Shown here: piece after piece, positions 1-5,847 of the stretch
Layout: each line of letters begins with the position of its first letter
How positions within the stretch are numbered: position 1 is the stretch's first letter
Source: CAXYVC01 sp964292295
Lineage (GTDB): Bacteria; Acidobacteriota; Holophagae; Holophagales; Holophagaceae
Assembly (NCBI GenBank): GCA_964292295.1
Contig: CAXYVC010000123.1
Location: 1 to 8,098 of the forward strand
Direction: 5' to 3'
DNA length: 8,098 nucleotides
The notes under the pieces: model-generated
Databases searched by the model: none
The model's input: the letters and a program-made list of their open reading frames with translations, nothing else
Told to the model about the DNA's origin: nothing
Program-made: the position numbers and the translations under genes

Positions 1-452
1 AAGTAGCGGACGATGCTCTCCAGTTGGGCGGGCACCAGGAGCCCGCGGCGCATCTCCCAGTGGACGAGGCAGGGCACCAGGCCGAAGTAGGACGCCTTGG
101 CCAGCACCACGAAGTCCTCCACCAGGTTGAGCCCCTCCAGCGCCTCCCGGACCAGGTCCATCACCTGGCTGGTGGTGCCGGCGCGGGCCTGCAGGGTCCA
201 GGGCAGGCTGGAGGACACCTGGCAGCGCAGGTCCAGGCAGGCGGAGGCCTTGGGATCCCGCAGGGCATCGTGCAGCTCCTGCCAATCCCCGGCCCGGTCG
301 GTGCCGGTGTCCAGGTTCGGGTTCAGGTGGCTGCCTGGGGAGAGCCAGGGGATGTTGGGCACGGCTTCCTGCAGCTCGGCCACGCGCAGGGCGCGGGGCG
401 CGGGGGCCGCCAGGAGGGCGGGAAGGGCGCGGAGGCGGGTCCAGAGGTTCAT
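1..452 (-). CDS. Mu gp29-like portal protein (DUF935), partial, C-terminus off the left edge
   Basis: Only the first 150 residues are in the window; the family is usually about 500 residues. The start is the ATG at 452-450, with AGGAGG seven bases upstream. The protein begins MNLWTRLRALPALLAAP. Around residues 117-149 it has the segment with KASYFGLVPCLVHWEMRRG followed by LLVPAQLESIVRY. This resembles the DUF935 core, where a Gly/aromatic patch and a Val-x-Trp-Glu motif precede a 'P..L....R.F' stretch. Portal proteins form the dodecameric ring at the capsid vertex through which DNA is packaged and ejected, and bind the terminase. Its place directly after the large terminase gene is the Mu order (gp28 then gp29). 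Family assignment rests on motif resemblance plus gene order; the catalogued C-terminal half cannot be checked here. Confidence 0.8.
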   Translation of the reverse strand, partial: MNLWTRLRALPALLAAPAPRALRVAELQEAVPNIPWLSPGSHLNPNLDTGTDRAGDWQELHDALRDPKASACLDLRCQVSSSLPWTLQARAGTTSQVMDLVREALEGLNLVEDFVVLAKASYFGLVPCLVHWEMRRGLLVPAQLESIVRY

Positions 453-473
453 CGGCGCACCTCCTGTGCGCCG
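453..473 (-). promoter_or_regulatory. Hairpin presenting the portal gene's ribosome binding site
   Basis: Reading the minus strand, the arms CGGCGCAC (473-466) and GTGCGCCG (460-453) are perfectly complementary over 8 bp. They enclose the five-base loop AGGAG (465-461). The stem ends immediately before the portal ATG (452). The loop plus the first G of the right arm forms the Shine-Dalgarno sequence AGGAGG. The geometry is directly visible. A role in setting portal translation, or in binding a protein or RNA, is inference. Confidence 0.6.
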
Positions 474-522
474 CCCCTCCGGGCCGCGCTTCGCACGGTG
501 GTCCTTCGCTCCTGCTTCGGGC

Positions 523-2178
523 TCATTCGTTCACCCCGCTGCGCAGGCCGAGGGCCGCGCCCCCGAAGGGACGCTTCCTGAAGCGGCCGGAGGTGGCGCC
601 CTGGAGGGCATCCGGGCCGTCGTCGTTGGCCCCTTTCGGGAACTGCAGGAGCTGCTCCTGCAGGCGCCGGATGCCGGAGGTGCCCCCCACCAGGAAGGGC
701 TCCACGTCGCCGTTGCCCTTGGCGGGCGGGGAGACCCGTGGGAAGCGGATCCGCCCCGTCTCCACCGCCGGGGCCATGGACTTGATGCGCTCGACCTTGT
801 CGCCCACGGGCCGCACCAGCTCGACCGGCACGAAGACGCCCTCCTCGGCCGCCTGCAGGTCGATGATCTCGGCCAGGGCCTCCTGGTAGGCCACGTCCTC
901 GCAGCGGAAGCGGCTGCGGGGATAGGCGGAGCGCACCTCCAGCACCTTGCGGCCCGTGGCCGTGGGCCGCAGGCGCTCGATCACCGCGTCCAGCACGTAG
1001 GCCACGTTGTCGCAGAAGCCCACGGTCACCAGGGCCGTGTAGTCGCTTCGGCGACGGCCACCCGCCGGATCGATGTGAGTCACCAGGCTGAGGCGCTCGG
1101 GCAGCTGGTCATATGCGTCAAAATGTTTGAACGGCTTCTCGTCGTCGCCCTGGGCGCGGTTCTCCATCTCCTGCGCGAAGCTGCCCGGATCCTCGCTGTC
1201 CATGACGCCGCGCAGGTAGCGGAGGTGCTTGGCGGGGAAGCGCTCGGGCCAGAGGGGGCGCTCCTCCTCGTCCCAGCAGCGCCAGACGGCGCCGCCGAAC
1301 ATGCGCAGGAGGGTCTGGAGGAGGCTGTCGTCGTGCAGGATGGTGCCCAGCGCCAGCAGGCTGCCCTTGGTGGGATCCAGGGCCGGGATGACGGCCTTGG
1401 TGAACCACTGGCGGAGCTTCCTGCGGCGGGCCGGGTTCTCCACGGCCTCGTCGTTCTCGGCGTCGTCCAGGACCACCTGGTCGGGGCGGCGGCCCTGGAA
1501 GGTGCGGCCGCGCAGCTTCTGGCCCGTGCCGAAGCCCTGGATGCGGGCCAGGCGATGGGCGGGGCGGGTGCCGTCGGGCAGGGCCGGGACGCAGATATCC
1601 AGCACGCCTTCTCCGCCTTCGACCTCCACCTGGCCGAAGTCCGTGCGCAGGCGCGGGCTGTGCTCCAGGATGGCCCGGATGGCCTCGGTGAACCCACAGG
1701 CCTGGTCGCGGGTGTCGGAGACCAGCTGCTGGTAGACCTTGCGGCCCGTCAGGGCGCACCAGAGGGGGTAGGCGATGGAGCCGCGGGTGCTCTTGGCGTG
1801 GCCGCGCGGCGCCCCGAAGACCGCCGCCTGGATGTCGGAGGCTTCGCCCTCGGCCACCTTGCGCGCCACCAGCTCCCCGAAGGGGGCGGGGTCCAGGGGC
1901 TTCACCGGGCGGCCGTCCGCCAGGTCGGCCAGGGTCCAATCCAGGGCCTCGTGCAGGGGGCAGCCCTTCCCCTGGATCAGCTCGGGCAGGTAGGTGTGGT
2001 TGAAGAAGGCGAAGTCGGCCTGGGCGCGCGTGCGGCGGGCCGTGGAGGCCTCGGGCGTGCGTTCCTCGGGCGGGAAGTCCGCCAGCTGCTGCAGGCGGAG
2101 GATCACCTCCTCCAGCCGCAGGGTGGCCTGGCGGGCCTGGGCGCGCGAGGCCTTGGGGATGGGGATGCGCCGGTTCAC
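523..2178 (-). CDS. Phage terminase large subunit (TerL), Mu gp28-like
   Basis: This is the DNA-packaging motor: an N-terminal ATPase drives DNA into the prohead and a C-terminal RNase H-like nuclease cuts the genome. With the GTG start at 2178 it has 551 residues, a normal TerL length. Visible motifs are Walker A GAPRGHAKST (about 122-131), Walker B with acidic residues DQVVLDDAEND (233-243), and a likely coupling motif ALGTI (276-280). The nuclease acidic residues are D370 in HIDPAG, D397 in YVLDAVIER, and D520/D523 in DDGPDA. The GTG overlaps the TGA of the small subunit (GTGA) and has GGAG seven bases upstream, so I prefer it to the in-frame ATG 25 codons earlier at 2253, which lies inside the small-subunit gene. 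It is followed by 70 bases and then the portal gene. The family is certain; closeness to Mu gp28 is inferred from order. Confidence 0.95.
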   Translation of the reverse strand: MNRRIPIPKASRAQARQATLRLEEVILRLQQLADFPPEERTPEASTARRTRAQADFAFFNHTYLPELIQGKGCPLHEALDWTLADLADGRPVKPLDPAPFGELVARKVAEGEASDIQAAVFGAPRGHAKSTRGSIAYPLWCALTGRKVYQQLVSDTRDQACGFTEAIRAILEHSPRLRTDFGQVEVEGGEGVLDICVPALPDGTRPAHRLARIQGFGTGQKLRGRTFQGRRPDQVVLDDAENDEAVENPARRRKLRQWFTKAVIPALDPTKGSLLALGTILHDDSLLQTLLRMFGGAVWRCWDEEERPLWPERFPAKHLRYLRGVMDSEDPGSFAQEMENRAQGDDEKPFKHFDAYDQLPERLSLVTHIDPAGGRRRSDYTALVTVGFCDNVAYVLDAVIERLRPTATGRKVLEVRSAYPRSRFRCEDVAYQEALAEIIDLQAAEEGVFVPVELVRPVGDKVERIKSMAPAVETGRIRFPRVSPPAKGNGDVEPFLVGGTSGIRRLQEQLLQFPKGANDDGPDALQGATSGRFRKRPFGGAALGLRSGVNE

Positions 2179-2654
2179 TGGGCGCTCCGGCGGTTGAGAT
2201 CCTCCAGGAAGTTCTTCCAGGCCTGGAGCAGCTGGGGCGCCTCCTCGGGGCACTCCCGCAGCACGAAGGCCTCGAACTCCTCGCCCACGACCAGGGCGGC
2301 GTCGAGCACGCGGAAGCCCTGGCGCTTGGCGATCAGGGCCTTGAACTTGTTGACGTTGCTGAGCAGCTCCAGCAGCTCCTTGGTGGGCAGGGTGTCGCCA
2401 TCCCGCTCCAGGCGGCCCAGCAGGCGGCGCAGGGCGCGGTCCTCCAGGTCCTCCACGGGCATGCCGTGGACGGACAGCCAGCCTTCCCGGGCGGCGCGCC
2501 AGTCCCCTTCCTTGATCCAGGTCTGGACCGTGCGGGTGGAGCAGCCGATGGCCGGGGAGATCTTCGCCGGGAGCTTGCCCTGCTCCACGTAGAGCCTGCG
2601 GGCCTCGGCCCGGTGCTCGTCCGTCCAGCGGGTGTTGCCGTGGGGCTTGGTCAT
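2175..2654 (-). CDS. Phage terminase small subunit, HTH-containing (DUF1804-like)
   Basis: A 159-residue protein starting MTKPHGNTRWTDEHRAEARR. Residues about 13-55 contain a helix-turn-helix: an Arg-rich helix with RRLYVEQ, then LPAKISPAIGCSTRTVQTWIK and GDW. This layout matches DNA-recognising terminase small subunits of Mu-like phages (DUF1804 and relatives), where HTH recognition is followed by a conserved Gly-Asp-Trp. The C-terminal half is helical and charged, ending in a segment rich in Glu, Leu and Trp that could be the oligomerisation or TerL-contacting part. Its ATG overlaps the stop of the DUF2730-like gene (ATGA), and its TGA overlaps the TerL GTG, so it sits in a coupled chain. 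The expected role is to recognise the packaging site and regulate TerL. Exact subfamily is uncertain. Confidence 0.82.
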   Translation of the reverse strand: MTKPHGNTRWTDEHRAEARRLYVEQGKLPAKISPAIGCSTRTVQTWIKEGDWRAAREGWLSVHGMPVEDLEDRALRRLLGRLERDGDTLPTKELLELLSNVNKFKALIAKRQGFRVLDAALVVGEEFEAFVLRECPEEAPQLLQAWKNFLEDLNRRSAQ

Positions 2655-2971
2655 GCCTTCCCCCGCGGCGAGCCGGCCATCTCCAGCAGCAAGTCCCGGA
2701 TGAGCGCGCCCAGGTCGTCCAGGCGCTTCTCCAGGCGATCCGACAGGGCCTGCAGGCGGGAGTTGAGGACGTCCCCGCTCGGCATGAACTCCATGGCCTT
2801 GTGGAGGGTGGCCACCTGGGTGCGCAGGTTCGTCACCTCGCGCTCCAGCTCGGTGATCCGCGTCCACTGGGCCTTGGCATCCTTCTGGGACTGGACCCGG
2901 AAGGCCTGCCAGACGGCGGTGGCAACCATGGCCGCGATGGCAGCCAGGGCGATCCAGTTGGCTGGCGTCAC
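2651..2971 (-). CDS. DUF2730-like (Mu gp25-type) membrane-anchored coiled-coil protein
   Basis: A 106-residue protein from a GTG start at 2971 that overlaps the holin TGA (GTGA). A run of six G sits about five bases upstream. Residues about 4-24 (ANWIALAAIAAMVATAVW) form one transmembrane helix. The rest is a long amphipathic, probably coiled-coil region with ITELEREVTNLRTQVATLHK, a 'MPSGDVLNSRL' turn, and LQALSDRLEKRLDDLGALIR. This plan, and its place between lysis genes and terminase, fit the DUF2730 family typified by Mu gp25, whose role is not established. A spanin-like or lysis-accessory role is possible because it follows the endolysin and holin, but no lipobox-bearing partner was found. 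Its stop overlaps the small-terminase start (ATGA). Confidence 0.72.
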   Translation of the reverse strand: MTPANWIALAAIAAMVATAVWQAFRVQSQKDAKAQWTRITELEREVTNLRTQVATLHKAMEFMPSGDVLNSRLQALSDRLEKRLDDLGALIRDLLLEMAGSPRGKA

Positions 2972-3522
2972 CGCTGCCCCCCGTCCGTGGGCTGGCTGCG
3001 GTAGAGCATGTCGTCCTTGGAGCGGCTGCTCGCGCTCGACCCGAAGTAGTAGCTGAGGACCAGCGTGAGGGCCGCGTCCAGGGTGCCCAGCATGCGCATG
3101 ATGATGTCCCGCATCGCCGGGTCGATGACGTTGCGCAGCAGGAAACCCTGCGCACCCAGCCACCCCAGCACCACCACCCCGGCGATGACGCGCGGTGTCC
3201 AGCTGTCGCCGGTCTTCACCTCACGGTCCCGCGCGCTGGCCCGGTCCTGGACGGCCAGCGCCTCGAGGTCCTTCACCTCCGCGATGTCCATCTGCTTGAG
3301 CTGGAGCTGGAAGGCCTGGTCGGCCTGCTTGAGGGCCAGCAGCTGCTCGGGTGTGACGTTCTGCACGAGCTTGGCCAGGTCCTCGGACGTGGCCTTGGTG
3401 GCATCCCCGCCGAGGGCCGAGGCGATGAGCTTTCCGGCGGCCCCACCCAGCGGGCCTCCCAGGGCGGCGCCCAGCCAGGGGGCGACCTTCGAGACGGCTC
3501 CCTTCCAGTCGAAGCTACCCAC
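2968..3522 (-). CDS. Phage holin, 3TM superfamily (GTA-holin-like)
   Basis: A 184-residue protein. The chosen start is the GTG at 3522, preceded by AGGGGGTG at suitable spacing; the same frame stays open upstream but there lies inside the endolysin gene. Residues about 9-38 are a Gly/Ala-rich hydrophobic segment with AALGGPLGGAAGKLIASALG. A charged helical middle (45-105) ends in DRASAREV-like residues. Two further hydrophobic helices lie near 110-129 (RVIAGVVVLGWLGAQGFLL) and 145-159 (GTLDAALTLVLSYYF). The Arg/Asp-rich linker followed by 'TPR' and two terminal helices is characteristic of the GTA_holin_3TM family. The expected role is to make inner-membrane lesions that release or activate the endolysin. 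It lies between the endolysin and the DUF2730-like gene; its TGA overlaps the next GTG. Confidence 0.78.
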   Translation of the reverse strand: MGSFDWKGAVSKVAPWLGAALGGPLGGAAGKLIASALGGDATKATSEDLAKLVQNVTPEQLLALKQADQAFQLQLKQMDIAEVKDLEALAVQDRASARDREVKTGDSWTPRVIAGVVVLGWLGAQGFLLRNVIDPAMRDIIMRMLGTLDAALTLVLSYYFGSSASSRSKDDMLYRSQPTDGGQR

Positions 3523-3616
3523 GGGACACCCCCTGCACCGGCACGCCGTAGGGGTTGGCGCCGTAGACGTCCTCCGCGTAGGGGTCGGCAGGGTTGAGAC
3601 GACGGTCAGCAGCCAC
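3515..3616 (-). CDS. Possible 33-codon gene between endolysin and holin
   Basis: A GTG at 3616 follows GGAGG with six bases between, which is excellent spacing. The frame runs 33 codons to TAG at 3517-3515. It overlaps the last 11 bases of the endolysin gene and the first 8 bases of the holin gene, filling a gap that is otherwise empty in an operon of overlapping genes. The product starts (M)AADRRLNPADPYAEDVYG and continues with a second Asn-Pro-Tyr motif. It is rich in Pro, Tyr, Asp and Gly and has no hydrophobic segment or lipobox. I recognise no family. The ribosome binding site and overlaps argue for a real small protein; the short length and unusual composition leave room for chance or for a leader controlling holin translation. 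Confidence 0.42.
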   Translation of the reverse strand: MAADRRLNPADPYAEDVYGANPYGVPVQGVSRG

Positions 3617-4127
3617 AGGCCACCTCCAGAAGGCGGGCCACGTGGCCCTCGAACGTGTCCAGGTGGATCAGGCCGGGGCCGTTGACGCGCTGGCGCACGA
3701 GCCTCCAGTTCTGCGCCTCGCAGGCGGCAGCGGCCCGAGACGTGCGGAAGAACCACGCGAAGACGCGGCAGGAGACCTCGAGGTCCAGCGCCAGGTCCGG
3801 GCAGCCCAGCAGGTCCAGGCCCAGGGCTTCTCCCGCAGCCTCGTAGTTGCGGCGGCCCGTGAGCTGGATCAGGCCCCGCCCGTAGTAGCCGCTTGCCCAG
3901 TAGCGCTCCTGCAGGGCCCACACGCGCGTGCCGGGCGCGGCCCGACGCTCTGCCACAGGGCTCCAGCCCGCGCACTCAACGGTCACCGTGGCGGCGGCGC
4001 CGATCTGCGTCAGGCGAGAGGCGCAGCGCTGCTCACCCAGGGCGGCAAGCAGCAGGGGCCAGGCTTGCGAACAGGGCCCGAGCGGAGCGCCCGTCGCCTG
4101 GGCAATCGCGGCTGCGGTCAAGCTCAT
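3606..4127 (-). CDS. Phage endolysin, glycoside hydrolase family 19 (chitinase-like lysozyme)
   Basis: A 173-residue peptidoglycan hydrolase that would cleave the glycan backbone at lysis. The core signature YYGRGLIQLTGRRNYE (81-96) is the GH19 'YYGRGPIQL' motif. Upstream, VECAGW (50-55) aligns with the HESGGF-type segment, so E51 is the likely catalytic acid. LQER (72-75) aligns with the KQER segment, making E74 the likely second glutamate. Downstream, FAWFF and a late VNGPG motif also fit the family. The usual His before the first Glu is Val here. No signal peptide or N-terminal anchor is seen, so release probably depends on the holin encoded just downstream. The ATG at 4127 has GAGGAG close upstream. 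It is the first gene of the late operon, like Mu gp22. Confidence 0.88.
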   Translation of the reverse strand: MSLTAAAIAQATGAPLGPCSQAWPLLLAALGEQRCASRLTQIGAAATVTVECAGWSPVAERRAAPGTRVWALQERYWASGYYGRGLIQLTGRRNYEAAGEALGLDLLGCPDLALDLEVSCRVFAWFFRTSRAAAACEAQNWRLVRQRVNGPGLIHLDTFEGHVARLLEVACGC

Positions 4128-4197
4128 AGGCTCCTCGTGGGCAGGGGGTGGGGATCAGGAGCCCAGAGGGTCGGCCACAGGCGCTGCGGCGCCCATC

Positions 4198-4251
4198 GGT
4201 TGTTCGTGTTATTCCGGATGTTCTGGTTATTCGTGTTGTATCGGTTTGTGG
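4198..4251. repeat. Imperfect 9-bp-period repeat array in the divergent promoter region
   Basis: Six consecutive 9-base units resemble GGTTATTCG on the plus strand. The clearest are GGTTGTTCG (4198-4206) and GGTTATTCG (4225-4233). At longer scale a 15-base block recurs with 27-base spacing, 4198-4212 and 4225-4239, with 13 of 15 positions identical. The array is AT-richer than its surroundings. It lies between the endolysin start (4127, minus) and the HTH gene start (4293, plus), so it probably holds operators or activator sites for one or both. That role is inference. Confidence 0.6.
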
Positions 4252-4292
4252 CACTGCGAAGCCCGGCGCAACAAACTACGTCTGGAGGCGGC

Positions 4293-4583
4293 ATGACCCA
4301 GGCGATCTGGCGGCAGGAACGGGCCCAGGCGGGGGCGACTCCCTTGCCCTTCGGGGACCTGGCGGAGCTCGGCCTGATTCCGGGGCGCGACTGGCTCAGC
4401 CCCAAGGAATGCGCCGAGCGCCTGGGCATCACGGCGGACGCCTTCCGGCTCTCCTACTGCAACCCCGACCGTCCCCGGGTGGTCTTCTGGGAACGGCGCG
4501 GGCGGCGCGGCGGGCGGAGGATCCTGGTGCAGCCCGGCAGCTTCGAGCAGCTCATTCGGGATGGCCTGGCCCTCCCGGCCTGA
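4293..4583 (+). CDS. Small helix-turn-helix-like DNA-binding protein, divergent from the late operon
   Basis: A 96-residue protein starting MTQAIWRQERAQ, with GGAGG four bases before the ATG at 4293. Residues about 36-52 (LSPKECAERLGITADAF) read as the first helices of a helix-turn-helix of the AlpA/MerR-excisionase type: 'LSP.E.A.RLGI...' is a common opening. It continues through a basic stretch, ERRGRRGGRR (68-77), that could be a wing or DNA contact. No larger catalytic domain is present. It is transcribed away from the endolysin gene and shares a 165-base intergenic region with the repeat array, so self-regulation and control of the late operon are plausible. No sequence likeness to Mu Mor or C was seen. 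The function remains unassigned beyond probable DNA binding. Confidence 0.6.
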   Translation: MTQAIWRQERAQAGATPLPFGDLAELGLIPGRDWLSPKECAERLGITADAFRLSYCNPDRPRVVFWERRGRRGGRRILVQPGSFEQLIRDGLALPA

Positions 4584-4767
4584 GCAGCTCGGCCACGTCG
4601 CCCACCAGCAGCGCCAGGCCGTGGGCCTCCTCCCGGGTGAGTTCCAGGGCCCTGCGCCCTCCCGGCGTTCCCGGAGGGGCCACCCGCTCCGGGTCCAGCA
4701 GGGCCTGGAGGGCCAGGAGGCGGGCGCGCGCCTCCGGGGCATGATCCTCCTGCCATGGCTGACGCAT
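4552..4767 (-). CDS. Small unknown protein, paralogue of the 86-aa protein at 5848-6108
   Basis: A 71-residue protein with ATG at 4767 and GGAGGA six bases upstream, so the start is well supported. Its middle contains ALELTREEAHGLALLVGDVAELL (about 40-62 split by short variable positions), which matches ALELTSREAYGF in the 86-aa protein. Both proteins place this block after an Ala/Leu/Arg helix of about 15-20 residues. No membrane segment, signal or known motif is present; the protein looks soluble and helical. Its 3' end overlaps the plus-strand HTH gene by 32 bases in convergent orientation. It diverges from the TetR-like gene across 194 bases. I do not recognise a family. Confidence 0.55.
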   Translation of the reverse strand: MRQPWQEDHAPEARARLLALQALLDPERVAPPGTPGGRRALELTREEAHGLALLVGDVAELLRPGGPGHPE

Positions 4768-4961
4768 GGGATTCCTCCACAGGCAACGACAACCCCGCCG
4801 CCCTCGAAGGGGCTTCACGACTCACTCTGCGGGGCTTTGAATGAGCATCCTATCGTGCGCAGGGCTGGGTGGACCGGAACTGTCCAACGGGTATTTCATC
4901 CATCCCTAAAGGCCTCACATTTCAACGGCTGCGGGCCGAAAAAGGGTCAAATGGGGGTGTC

Positions 4962-5549
4962 ATGCCCCGCCGCATTCCGTCCCGAGCGCAGACCGAAGCC
5001 CAGCGCCAGGCGGCCCTGGACGTGGCGTGGGACCTGCTGGGCAACGGACCTGGCGCGGTCACGGTGGCCCGGGTGGCCGCCCGGCTGCCGGTGGGCGAAG
5101 CCTGGGTGCGCGCCTACCTCGGGAGCCGCCAGGAGCTGCTGCGGGCGCTGATCGACCGGGGGGCGCAGCGCCTGGCCAGGGAGGTGGAGGGCGTGGGGGG
5201 CAGCCAACAGCCGCCCCGGAAGCGCCTGCGGGCGGTGCTGGAGCTGCTGGTGCCCCGGCGGAACCACAGGGCCAGCCTGTGGATGCTCAGCCTGCTGCAG
5301 CGCCACGGCTATGCGGCGCGGGTGGCGGAGGCCCTGGGGCGGGCCCTGGGCCCCGATCTGGCCGCCTACCAACCCGCCCTGGCCGGGGGCCTGGTGGGCG
5401 CCCTGCTGCAGGCGGTGGAGGGCCTCTGGACGCCCGGGCGGGAGGATCTGCTGCGCACGGTTCAGGAGATGGGTGTGGCGGTGCTGCTTTTTCGGGAGGC
5501 AGCCACGCGCCGGGGCGGCGGCGCACCAAAAATAGGCCCGCCTATTTAA
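4962..5549 (+). CDS. TetR-family-like transcriptional regulator
   Basis: A 195-residue protein starting MPRRIPSRAQTEAQ. Residues about 9-60 follow the TetR N-terminal pattern: a helix with RQAALDVAWDLL, then a helix-turn-helix with AVTVARVAARLPVGEAWVRAYLGSRQELL. That corresponds to the usual 'TTVRDIAERAGVS..TLYHHF.SKE.LL' but with a diverged recognition helix. The remaining 130 residues are helical, as expected for a ligand-binding and dimer domain, with no recognisable ligand signature. The chosen ATG has a weak GGGGGTG upstream; a GTG at 4869 in frame lacks a Shine-Dalgarno. TetR proteins are usually repressors. Its target is unknown; the palindrome at its 3' end is one candidate. It opens a plus-strand pair with the next gene, against the direction of the phage operons. 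Confidence 0.72.
   Translation: MPRRIPSRAQTEAQRQAALDVAWDLLGNGPGAVTVARVAARLPVGEAWVRAYLGSRQELLRALIDRGAQRLAREVEGVGGSQQPPRKRLRAVLELLVPRRNHRASLWMLSLLQRHGYAARVAEALGRALGPDLAAYQPALAGGLVGALLQAVEGLWTPGREDLLRTVQEMGVAVLLFREAATRRGGGAPKIGPPI
5530..5547. promoter_or_regulatory. Perfect 18-bp palindrome between the TetR-like and RHH-like genes
   Basis: AAATAGGC (5530-5537) and GCCTATTT (5540-5547) are perfect inverted copies separated by CC. The site covers the last codons of the TetR-like gene and lies 43 bases before the RHH-like start. Just after it is TTGACT (5550-5555), a fair -35 match, but no convincing -10 follows. A two-base loop and no following T-run make a terminator unlikely. An operator for a dimeric repressor such as the TetR-like or RHH-like protein is the best reading, by inference. 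Confidence 0.5.
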
Positions 5550-5590
5550 TTGACTGGAAGTGCCTTGGCCTCCCAGGTCATCCCTAGAAC

Positions 5591-5797
5591 ATGGAGCCCA
5601 TCGACTACAGGCGCGCACCTGGGCGTCCCCGCCGGGACGAGCCGCCCGCGCCCACCGAACGGCTCCGCGACCGTGTTCCGGTTTCGATGATGGATCTCTT
5701 CCGGGCCATCCTCGGGGTCCGCAAGATGTCCCGGCAGGCGGCCATCCGTGAGGCTCTGGCGGACTGGATCGAGAAATACCGGCACCTGCTGGGCTAG
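5591..5797 (+). CDS. Ribbon-helix-helix-like small DNA-binding protein
   Basis: A 68-residue protein with ATG at 5591; an in-frame TAG two codons upstream excludes an earlier start. The N-terminal half is disordered-looking and Pro/Arg-rich (RRAPGRPRRDEPPAP). Residues about 27-66 fit a ribbon-helix-helix fold: a short strand RDRVPVSM, a helix DLFRAILGVR, a turn, then SRQAAIREALADWIEKY. The 'S.QAAIREAL..WI.K' helix is typical of CopG/Arc-type proteins. No clear Shine-Dalgarno is seen, so expression may be weak or coupled to the TetR-like gene 41 bases upstream. No toxin partner is adjacent, so an antitoxin role has no support. A phage repressor or auxiliary regulator is more likely. It ends just before a terminator shared with the converging antirepressor operon. 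Confidence 0.6.
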   Translation: MEPIDYRRAPGRPRRDEPPAPTERLRDRVPVSMMDLFRAILGVRKMSRQAAIREALADWIEKYRHLLG

Positions 5798-5801
5798 CAC
5801 G

Positions 5802-5824
5802 AAAAGCCCCGCTGAAAGCGGGGC
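5802..5824 (-). terminator. Rho-independent terminator for the antirepressor operon
   Basis: An 8-bp perfect GC-rich stem, GCCCCGCT (5806-5813) with AGCGGGGC (5817-5824), has a GAA loop. Read on the minus strand it is followed at once by TTTT (5805-5802), as expected for a terminator of the operon ending at 5848. On the plus strand the following bases are not U-rich, so it would act only weakly for the RHH-like gene ending at 5797. Confidence 0.8.
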
Positions 5825-5847
5825 GTCAAAATGTTTGGAAGTTCTCT

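Noticed and set aside
97..2592. An 831-codon open frame on the plus strand
   Set aside because: It lies antisense to the certain terminase genes; its product is low-complexity and matches no family. High GC makes long antisense frames common.
2175..3155. A 326-codon frame covering TerS and upstream sequence
   Set aside because: The upstream part is antisense-like noise across the holin and DUF2730-like genes; the true TerS start is the coupled ATG at 2654.
5550..5590. Sigma-70 promoter for the RHH-like gene
   Set aside because: TTGACT is a fair -35, but no acceptable -10 lies 16-18 bases downstream.
5591..5797. Antitoxin of a toxin-antitoxin pair
   Set aside because: The RHH-like fold would suit an antitoxin, but neither neighbour looks like a toxin and no short overlapping partner frame with a ribosome binding site was found.
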